Shown here piece after piece: positions 1 to 5,121 of a stretch of DNA of 7,431 nucleotides. The notes under the pieces were generated by a model that did not search any database, was not told the origin of the DNA, and saw only the letters and a list, made by a program, of their open reading frames with translations. Where the stretch lies: assembly GCA_900546465.1 (NCBI GenBank), contig URCX01000102.1, positions 1-7,431 on the forward strand, read 5' to 3'. The DNA is from an uncultured Bacteroidota bacterium. Lineage in GTDB: Bacteria > Bacteroidota > Bacteroidia > Bacteroidales > P3. Every line of letters begins with the position of its first letter. Positions within the stretch are counted from its first letter, which is position 1. A program made the position numbers and the translations under genes.

Positions 1-468
1 GTCAAGCAACTTTTTGTTATCCGTAGCCTGCCTTTCTTGTAATTGTGCCATCAACTTCGGTTGCAGTTGCTGCAATTCGTTGCCTCTTTGTTGCAATTCC
101 TTTTCGGTTTGTTTCTGTTGAGTAAGCGTAAGGTTTGCTCCGTTCTTCATATAGTTAGCATAGTCGTTCTCAAACTTATTCTGTTTTGCGGCAAATTCGT
201 TTTCAACTTTCTTTTGGTAGGCTTTGAGGCTCTCTTCCATATCTTTCGCCATCTCATATTTGGCAAGTACGCTGTCCGTATCCACGTATGCAACTTTCAA
301 AGCTCCGGAAGACAGTGTTTTATTGCCTTTTACTGTTGTTTCGGCTTCTTTTGCTTCGGCTTTATCGGTGTTTTCGCCGCTGAGCAACATAATGAATAAT
401 ACTATCGAACAACATAAGGAAAGGCAACAGCCAATCCACAAAATCATATTGGAATTCTTTTTCTCCAT
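1..468 (-). CDS. ompH: OmpH/Skp-family periplasmic chaperone, 3' end cut by the window edge
   Basis: The reading frame opens at the ATG at 466-468 and stays open to base 1, giving 156 residues; the C-terminus lies outside the window. Residues about 8-30 form one hydrophobic segment with two Cys-Cys pairs (CCLSLCC) and no convincing signal peptidase site, so the protein is probably anchored in the inner membrane and faces the periplasm. A low-complexity Ala/Glu/Lys linker (about 31-55) leads to the core beginning KVAYVDTDSVLAKYEMAK (about 58-75), the typical first strand and helix of Bacteroidetes OmpH proteins. After that comes a long Gln/Glu/Lys-rich coiled coil (about 76-156), the tentacle that in Skp grips unfolded outer-membrane proteins. 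Known role of the family: holding nascent OMPs on the way to the BAM complex. It has its own promoter, so it is probably transcribed separately from the upstream plug gene. Family assignment is firm; substrate range is inferred. Confidence 0.88.
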   Translation of the reverse strand, partial: MEKKNSNMILWIGCCLSLCCSIVLFIMLLSGENTDKAEAKEAETTVKGNKTLSSGALKVAYVDTDSVLAKYEMAKDMEESLKAYQKKVENEFAAKQNKFENDYANYMKNGANLTLTQQKQTEKELQQRGNELQQLQPKLMAQLQERQATDNKKLLD

Positions 469-493
469 TTCTTCTTTCTGTTTTTTCGTCCTG

Positions 494-524
494 CAAAGAT
501 AGCCCATTTTTCCGTTATGTCAAA
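494..524 (-). promoter_or_regulatory. Bacteroidetes-type promoter of ompH
   Basis: Read on the minus strand, TTTG (521-524) is followed by a 19-bp spacer and TATCTTTG (494-501). This matches the Bacteroidetes -33/-7 consensus TTTG-N19-TAnnTTTG at every defined base. Transcription would start near 487-489, leaving a leader of about 20 nt that is A-rich (AGAAAGAAGA just before the ATG) and lacks a Shine-Dalgarno sequence, which is normal for this phylum. The promoter lies in the 122-bp gap after the plug stop codon. Confidence 0.82.
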
Positions 525-545
525 TCTTTGTTCTGCGATTTTACA

Positions 546-561
546 TTTCAAGGCTTTGAAA
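546..561 (-). terminator. Weak hairpin after the plug gene, possible terminator
   Basis: Six-base arms (546-551 and 556-561, TTTCAA/TTGAAA) flank a 4-nt loop, 30 bp beyond the plug stop codon. The stem is AU-rich and no long U tract follows, so termination here is only plausible. It is the only hairpin noticed between plug and the ompH promoter. Confidence 0.25.
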
Positions 562-590
562 CGAATATATTGCAGCTGCTTTACGGAAAA

Positions 591-1841
591 TCAATACTTG
601 TATTCGGCTCTCAAAAAGCCTATGAAAGAATCGTAATCGTTACCGGGTTCACGGTAATATACATATATATTATAATAGTTCTGTGTTTCGCTATGGTTCC
701 CCTCCACTTCTTTATATGAACCTACCGTATAACCGTTAGGAATGTAAAGTATCTGATAATTGTAATAGCCTTGTTTCAAAAGCATACGAAGAACGTATTT
801 ATTCAGTGTGTTGTCGAATGTGAATTTGTTTTGTTGCGAGAAACGCCAATCGCTCAATTCTCCGACAGCATAGTAGCTTCCTTCAAGGCTCAGAGGCTTC
901 GGCAGGTAGAAATACACCCAAGCGTAATCGCTGTGCAGGACTTCATCGTCATCGATCTCATTTCTTACGTAGTATGCTCCTTTCAAGTCTGCCTGTTCCA
1001 CAAAAGGGGAACGGTCTTTTATTTGTTCCTCTCTCAGTCTCACCACATTTTCGCCTCCTATGTAGTCTATATTGGCGATAAAATTGGAACGCTGTCTCAG
1101 AGAGGTGAAATCAAAAGAGCGAAATACGTTTCCGCCATCAAAGATGTTTTCTTGTCGGAAGTTGTAAACCAATTCCCTTCCTCTGTTCTCGCTTAACGGC
1201 AGAAAGCGTTTATTATCTTCTCTTCCGTTTTGCTGAATGAGAACTTTCACTCTTTCATTCGGATTGTAGAAAAGGTCATTATTCGCATAAACTCTTACAT
1301 CTGTTTCCTGACATCTTGTTCTCAGAGCCGGTTCTCTTGCCTGCATTACCTCGGCTGCCACTTCTGCTTTCCTGTCTATACATAAGAAACGTTTGGTGAG
1401 GACGACATTGTCGGGCTCTCCTTCTACATAGACTTTCAAAATATAATTTCCGCTTTTGGTAAGGCGTGTCATGGAACTTGGAATTGTCTGTTCGTAATGC
1501 ACGAACCTTTGAAGAGTATTGAACGAGTTAGCAAAATTTCCAACCATTGCCGTTTCAAAGCCGTCAATATAGTCGGAGTATTGCAGGGAACTCTCAGTCC
1601 AATCGCTGTTGCAATGAATGAAAGTGTATTCAAAGCGATGTGTTTCTTCCGAAAGTTCATCGAAAGAAAGCAAAAGCCCTTCACTTTGATTGATATTCAA
1701 TATAGGAACAAGCATTCGGGAATCCATGCTTTCCAATTTGACTGTTTTGATTATCGGAGAGTAAACTCTGTCCTGCCAAACAAATTGGGCGTAAAGCGGA
1801 TTTACGCCCAGAAGTATGATTATGAGAAAAATCTTTCGCAT
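591..1841 (-). CDS. Type IX secretion system Plug protein (formerly DUF5103)
   Basis: 416 residues with a signal peptide (residues 1-18, cleavage after LYA before Gln19). The N-terminal domain carries the family's hallmark blocks: LLLSFDELSEE (56-66), YTFIHCNSDW (72-81), YIDGFE (91-96), SGNYILKVYVEGE (130-142) and LTKRFLCID (148-156). The C-terminal part (about 305-416) looks like a second beta-sandwich: VGELSDW (326-332), LKQGYYNYQILYI (355-367), then YYNIYVYYREPG and the closing DSFIGF. Length is as expected for the family. Known from work on the Flavobacterium SprA translocon: Plug closes the periplasmic end of the 36-strand SprA barrel when PorV is not bound, so the pore does not leak. 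Its presence implies that the organism has a T9SS, whose core genes are not in this window. The ATG lies 7 bp after the pepP stop codon, so the two are co-transcribed; no separate promoter is visible. Confidence 0.85.
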   Translation of the reverse strand: MRKIFLIIILLGVNPLYAQFVWQDRVYSPIIKTVKLESMDSRMLVPILNINQSEGLLLSFDELSEETHRFEYTFIHCNSDWTESSLQYSDYIDGFETAMVGNFANSFNTLQRFVHYEQTIPSSMTRLTKSGNYILKVYVEGEPDNVVLTKRFLCIDRKAEVAAEVMQAREPALRTRCQETDVRVYANNDLFYNPNERVKVLIQQNGREDNKRFLPLSENRGRELVYNFRQENIFDGGNVFRSFDFTSLRQRSNFIANIDYIGGENVVRLREEQIKDRSPFVEQADLKGAYYVRNEIDDDEVLHSDYAWVYFYLPKPLSLEGSYYAVGELSDWRFSQQNKFTFDNTLNKYVLRMLLKQGYYNYQILYIPNGYTVGSYKEVEGNHSETQNYYNIYVYYREPGNDYDSFIGFLRAEYKY

Positions 1842-1848
1842 TTTCCGC

Positions 1849-3237
1849 TTATGCCATTTGTTCCTCTATTTCTGCAACCGTCTTCGGTATGTATTTGCCC
1901 AATAAACGGCAACCATCTTTGGTTACAAGCAAGTCATCTTCTATCCTTATGCCGCCGAAGTCCTTGTATTCCTCCACTTTATCGTAATTGATATAGTCTT
2001 TGCATTTGCCTTCGGCTCTCCATTTGTCAATGAGTTCGGGAATGAAATAACAGCCGGGCTCGTTGGTCAAGACAAAACCCTCTTGCAATTCTCTGCCGAG
2101 ACGAAGCGAAGCCAATCCGAACTGAGTAGAGCGAATGTTCTTCTTATCGTAACCTACGTAGTTCTCCCCGTAGTTCTCCATGTCGTGAACGTCCAATCCC
2201 ATCATGTGTCCCAGACCGTGCGGCATGAACATCCCCATCGCTCCTTGTGCAACTGCGTCTTGCAAATTGCCCTTCATCAAGCCCAATTCTTTGAGAGCGC
2301 TTGCCAAACGTGAGACAGCAGCAAGGTGAATGTCTGAATATTTCACCCCCGGAGCAATCAAACTCGGTACAAGGCTTTGTGCAGCAAGTACTGCTTCGTA
2401 AATATCTTTTTGGCGACTTGAAAACTTTCCGCCAACAGGAACCGAACGAGTTATGTCGGAACAATAGCCTTGTGGATTTTCGCAACCGGCATCGGAAACA
2501 ATCATTCTGCCTTTCTTTATTTGCAATGAATGGTCGTGTCCGTGGAGAATTTCGCCGTGAGTGGTCAATATGATAGGGAAAGACACCGGTCCGCCGCCTG
2601 CCAATGCTTCTCCTTCCATGCGTCCGGCTATCTCGTATTCATAAGTGCCTTCTTTGGCAGCCATCTTCATCATTGTGGTATGCATATTGTAGGCTGTTGC
2701 AATAGCTTTTTCGATTTCTACAATCTCCTCTTCACTCTTGACGGAACGTTGCTTTACACAGGCTGCAATCAATTCCACGGAAACGTATGCCTTTACATAA
2801 TGGCGGTCTATATGAAGAAGTTCCGATATGAAATTCACGTTTTCCGCTCTATAAGGCGGCACGAAGTGTACTTTTCTTCCCGCAAATACAACAGCATCCA
2901 TGAATTTGCGTAAGTCATTTATGCTGCCGCTGTTTTCAACTCCCACTTCCAAGGCTCTCTCATGTATGCTTGGAACGGGACCTGTCCAAATTATATCTTC
3001 CATATCGACATCTTCTCCGAAGAGATATTCCTTTCCTTCGTCTATATCGATAACTCCGACAAGGTTTTGCAAGTCATGAGCGAAGAAATATCTGAATGTA
3101 CTGTCCTGACGGAACGAATAAGTGTTGGCAGGATAGTTAAACGGACTGTCGCCATTGCCGAGTATCAGAATGACACCTCGTTTGACATCTTTCATGAGCT
3201 GTTTGCGTCGCATCATGTAGGTCTCTTTGCTGAACAT
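1849..3237 (-). CDS. pepP: Xaa-Pro aminopeptidase, M24B family
   Basis: A 462-residue cytoplasmic metallopeptidase without a signal peptide that removes N-terminal residues preceding proline. Residues about 1-160 are the N-terminal aminopeptidase P domain (note GVILILGNGD at 21-30 and DSTFRYFF at 45-52). Residues about 165-450 form the pita-bread catalytic domain. All five expected metal ligands are present: Asp249 in VSDAGCE, Asp261 in CSDITR, His344 in PHGLGHMMG, Glu393 in TNEPGCY and Glu433 in RIEDDLL; LDVHD at 348-352 is the usual flanking motif. It is therefore predicted active with two Mn-type metal ions. The first ATG is preferred over Met8/Met9 because the MFSKETY opening is characteristic of Bacteroidetes homologues. 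It is the first gene of an operon with plug (7-bp gap). The leader is about 57 nt if the -7 box at 3301-3308 is used. Confidence 0.93.
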   Translation of the reverse strand: MFSKETYMMRRKQLMKDVKRGVILILGNGDSPFNYPANTYSFRQDSTFRYFFAHDLQNLVGVIDIDEGKEYLFGEDVDMEDIIWTGPVPSIHERALEVGVENSGSINDLRKFMDAVVFAGRKVHFVPPYRAENVNFISELLHIDRHYVKAYVSVELIAACVKQRSVKSEEEIVEIEKAIATAYNMHTTMMKMAAKEGTYEYEIAGRMEGEALAGGGPVSFPIILTTHGEILHGHDHSLQIKKGRMIVSDAGCENPQGYCSDITRSVPVGGKFSSRQKDIYEAVLAAQSLVPSLIAPGVKYSDIHLAAVSRLASALKELGLMKGNLQDAVAQGAMGMFMPHGLGHMMGLDVHDMENYGENYVGYDKKNIRSTQFGLASLRLGRELQEGFVLTNEPGCYFIPELIDKWRAEGKCKDYINYDKVEEYKDFGGIRIEDDLLVTKDGCRLLGKYIPKTVAEIEEQMA

Positions 3238-3300
3238 AATCTTTCTTTGTTTTTATGAATTACAATTCTTATTTTGCTGTCTGCATTCAACATGCAAGTG

Positions 3301-3308
3301 CAAATTTA
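3301..3308 (-). promoter_or_regulatory. Probable -7 box of the pepP-plug operon
   Basis: TAAATTTG followed by C on the minus strand fits the TAnnTTTG consensus. The expected -33 position (about 3328-3331) reads AACG and does not match TTTG, so the promoter is weaker or helped by an activator. The predicted start near 3295 would give a leader of about 57 nt. Confidence 0.55.
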
Positions 3309-3342
3309 CAACAAACATTTGAGCGAGCGTTACTTCGGACTT

Positions 3343-3359
3343 GAAAAGTTAGACTTTTC
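3343..3359. repeat. Short perfect inverted repeat upstream of the pepP promoter
   Basis: GAAAAGT (3343-3349) and ACTTTTC (3353-3359) are perfect inverted copies around a 3-nt centre, about 35-50 bp upstream of the pepP -7 box. The position would suit a regulator binding site; a 17-bp AT-rich palindrome can also arise by chance. Confidence 0.35.
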
Positions 3360-3585
3360 TTTCTGAGGGTTGTTGATTTTATTCATAATCTCATTTATTC
3401 GCAGATGAGAGAAGTAAGGAAACGATGAAATGCTTGGTGTAGGAGGTGAAAAGGTGATATGATTTCGTGCTTTCTAATTTCTTGAAAAAATATTTTTCTT
3501 TCAGACAAGCGGCAACGAGACGGAAAGTTGTCAATGCGTGTAAATCAAGTATTTTTACTTCCTAAGCAAAAAGCGTGCCAAAGAA

Positions 3586-3623
3586 AAATTTCAATAAAAG
3601 TTCAGATGTACAGACTGAAATTT
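3586..3623. repeat. Overlapping inverted repeats upstream of the barrel-gene promoter
   Basis: AAATTTCA (3586-3593) pairs with TGAAATTT (3616-3623). Inside it, TTCAG (3601-3605) can pair instead with CTGAA (3615-3619), sharing the right arm. The right edge ends 12 bp before the -33 TTTG at 3636. The location suits an operator or activator site for the barrel gene; no regulator is known from the window. Confidence 0.35.
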
Positions 3624-3635
3624 CGTGTGGTTTTA

Positions 3636-3667
3636 TTTGGTCGTTCTGATAAATTGGCATACCTTTG
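3636..3667 (+). promoter_or_regulatory. Bacteroidetes-type promoter of the beta-barrel gene
   Basis: TTTG (3636-3639), a 20-bp spacer and TACCTTTG (3660-3667, followed by C) match the TTTG-N19-TAnnTTTG consensus with one extra spacer base. The start site should be near 3673, giving a leader of about 35 nt with an A-run (3683-3689) but no Shine-Dalgarno sequence before the ATG at 3709. Confidence 0.8.
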
Positions 3668-3708
3668 CGGTATTAAAACAATGCTAACATGCAAAAAAAC
3701 AGTTCGTT

Positions 3709-4380
3709 ATGAAAAGAAACAGTATTAAGACGGCATTGTATGCCGTGGCTTTGTCAAGTATGGCTTTCTTCTTTCAAGGAGAGGCATCTGCTCAAAACGA
3801 GAGCGGAAACGTATGGGTATCTCCCTTTATAGGAATGTCGGCATTAAACGGTGGCAATGACGTGATTGAGAAGTACGGTTGCGATGCAAAGGTTCTCAAT
3901 TCATACAGCTTGGGGTATGAGTTGGGTTATGATTTCGGCAAATTGTATATGTTCTTCGGTTTGGAGGAGGAATATACCGACCTTGCCAAGAATGATGTCA
4001 GCCTCGGCATAAAGACGACGAACGTAAACGTCAACCTTGCGTATCCTTTATGGAGGAGTAATTCCCAAAGATTTTCCCTTGACTTTCGTTTAGGCGTGGG
4101 AATGTATAACAGCGAGATTGAATACGCGAAAGAAGTAGTCGGCAATATACGCCCTTTTCAATCAATCGTAAAACAGAAGTATAATCTTTACCTGCCTGTC
4201 GGTTTCAGCTTCAATTTGTTTAAGTCAAATAATTCTGCGGCTAAGATAAACCTGCTTTACAGGCATTCTTTCGACACAGGAAGAACGAAATACTTCGGTT
4301 CGGATTCCAAATTATCTGATTCCGCCTTCAACAAACTCGGTTCGTTGTATATAACAGTGGGATATACTTTCGGGATTTGA
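3709..4380 (+). CDS. Small outer-membrane beta-barrel protein, function unknown
   Basis: 223 residues with a clear signal peptide: MKRNS start, hydrophobic core about 8-22, cleavage after ASA at residue 28 before Gln29. The mature part of about 195 residues alternates polar and aromatic/hydrophobic residues in strand-sized stretches, for example WVSPFIGMSAL (36-46), SLGYELGYDFGKLYMFFGLEEEY (67-89), NVNVNLAYPLW (105-115), FSLDFRLGVGMY (122-133), YNLYLPVGFSFNLF (158-171), INLLYRH (180-186) and the closing LYITVGYTFGI (213-223). That is about eight strands, as in small OmpA/OmpX-like or OMP_b-brl-type barrels of Bacteroidetes; no plug, SusC/TonB or OmpA-C domain follows. It is a single-gene unit with its own promoter and a strong terminator. 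Probable location is the outer membrane; ligand and role cannot be read from the sequence. One Cys at residue 58 is unpaired. Confidence 0.75.
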   Translation: MKRNSIKTALYAVALSSMAFFFQGEASAQNESGNVWVSPFIGMSALNGGNDVIEKYGCDAKVLNSYSLGYELGYDFGKLYMFFGLEEEYTDLAKNDVSLGIKTTNVNVNLAYPLWRSNSQRFSLDFRLGVGMYNSEIEYAKEVVGNIRPFQSIVKQKYNLYLPVGFSFNLFKSNNSAAKINLLYRHSFDTGRTKYFGSDSKLSDSAFNKLGSLYITVGYTFGI

Positions 4381-4400
4381 AGCAAGGATTTATTGATGAC

Positions 4401-4448
4401 AAAAAAGAAAGAGGGTAAGGGGTTTATGCTTACCCTCTTTCTTTTTTT
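4401..4448. terminator. Strong bidirectional intrinsic terminator between convergent genes
   Basis: A perfect 16-bp stem, AAAGAAAGAGGGTAAG (4404-4419) with its complement (4429-4444), encloses a 9-nt loop (4420-4428). It can be extended by three A-T pairs to 4401-4403/4445-4447. The plus strand continues in a run of seven T (4442-4448); on the minus strand the A-run at 4401-4406 becomes a U tract, so it works in both directions. It ends the barrel gene about 20 bp after its stop codon. Its right edge overlaps the stop codon (4447-4449) of the convergent gene. Confidence 0.9.
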
Positions 4449-5109
4449 ATTCTTCCTCTCTTGGCTGAATGATTAAGCCCCATTCCCTTTTGGTGGCAGT
4501 CTTGCCGATAAGTTTTATATGTTCCACCGCATAGCGTTCGCATGGGTGAAGACCTATCACATCGACTACGCCATCACATACTTTCAAAACGACCTTATTC
4601 AAATTGTAACCGTTCTTTTGTTTCCATTTATGGGTGAACATTTCTTCCGGTTTTTGAGGTTTGTAGTTCGGACAGTCGTATTCATGCACCAAAACGCAAA
4701 AAAGTTCTTTCCATTTGGTATCCTTGTATGTCCAAATGCGGAAATAGTTCAGGTTGGAATAGTCTCGGTTCACCGTCATGAAAGAAATCTCGTCTCCTCC
4801 GTCTCCGTCCAAGTCTCCTTCGTTGACAAGGAAATATACTCCCAAGTCTCCGTCCAATTTTAAGGGCGTAATTTCATCATTATCGGAGAAAAGAGTTGTC
4901 GCACCTTCGTATAAGTTCTCCGAAAAACCGTCTCCGTCAAAGTCTCCCCTTATGCTGAAACGTGAAGCCTCCGTTTTGTTCCACTTCCATTGCGAAGGGT
5001 CTCTGTCATCGACAATAACATCCGTCCAAGGCTTCAAAGCCTCATTTTGTGCCTTTGTTGCAATACTGCAAAACGCCACAATGACCAATAAAAAGTATAG
5101 TTTCTTCAT
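4447..5109 (-). CDS. Secreted protein with two DxDxDG calcium-loop-like motifs, function unknown
   Basis: 220 residues with a signal peptide (about 1-20, cleavage after TKA before Gln21; the Cys at 14 is not in a lipobox). Two acidic loops stand out: GDFDGDGFSE (55-64; Asp56, Asp58, Asp60, Glu64) and GDLDGDGGDE (98-107; Asp99, Asp101, Asp103, Asp106/Glu107). Such loops bind Ca2+ in FG-GAP/VCBS, dockerin and EF-hand-like proteins. The spacing of about 43 residues with intervening beta-rich stretches (VYFLVNE, NYFRIWTYKD) suits two FG-GAP-like repeats better than a helical EF-hand pair. The four Cys of the mature part (138, 146, 178, 190) could form disulfides. The gene follows parE by 12 bp without a visible promoter or terminator, so it is probably the last gene of that transcript. 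There is no obvious T9SS C-terminal domain; the protein ends in PREEE. The role is unknown. Confidence 0.7.
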   Translation of the reverse strand: MKKLYFLLVIVAFCSIATKAQNEALKPWTDVIVDDRDPSQWKWNKTEASRFSIRGDFDGDGFSENLYEGATTLFSDNDEITPLKLDGDLGVYFLVNEGDLDGDGGDEISFMTVNRDYSNLNYFRIWTYKDTKWKELFCVLVHEYDCPNYKPQKPEEMFTHKWKQKNGYNLNKVVLKVCDGVVDVIGLHPCERYAVEHIKLIGKTATKREWGLIIQPREEE

Positions 5110-5121
5110 CTCTTTGTGTTC

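Larger units (their letters stand above)
3238..3708. other. Divergent intergenic region, no gene found
   Basis: 471 bp between the divergent pepP and barrel genes. It holds a -7 box for pepP (3301-3308, minus) and a full promoter for the barrel gene (3636-3667, plus). Between them are AT-rich stretches and several short inverted repeats: 3343-3359, 3484-3498 and 3586-3623. A conspicuous AGGAGGTG at 3441-3448 is followed by an 8-codon frame at 3459-3485. A 66-codon frame (3528-3728) crosses the barrel promoter and start codon. It has a Lys/Arg-rich composition without family features and is not regarded as a gene. For two ordinary promoters the region is longer than needed. Confidence 0.7.

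Noticed and set aside
43..719. Three overlapping plus-strand frames (43-399, 224-502, 528-719), two of them hydrophobic
   Set aside because: The first two are antisense to ompH, and the hydrophobicity comes from reading its Lys/Glu/Gln-rich coiled coil backwards. The third overlaps the end of plug.
771..1196. 141-codon plus-strand frame opposite plug
   Set aside because: Antisense shadow within the plug coding region; no start signal, promoter or domain pattern.
1497..1991. 164-codon plus-strand frame opposite the plug/pepP junction
   Set aside because: It is antisense to two genes with clear family motifs, has no promoter or family features, and crosses the operon junction.
3528..3728. 66-codon plus-strand frame starting in the divergent intergenic region
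   Set aside because: It runs through the consensus promoter (3636-3667) and over the start of the barrel gene in another frame, has a basic low-information composition and no recognisable motif.
4780..4960. Repeated TCTCCGTC-type blocks as a possible DNA repeat
   Set aside because: They are the codons for the Asp-Gly-Asp-Gly calcium-loop motifs and similar acidic stretches of the minus-strand protein, not an independent repeat array.
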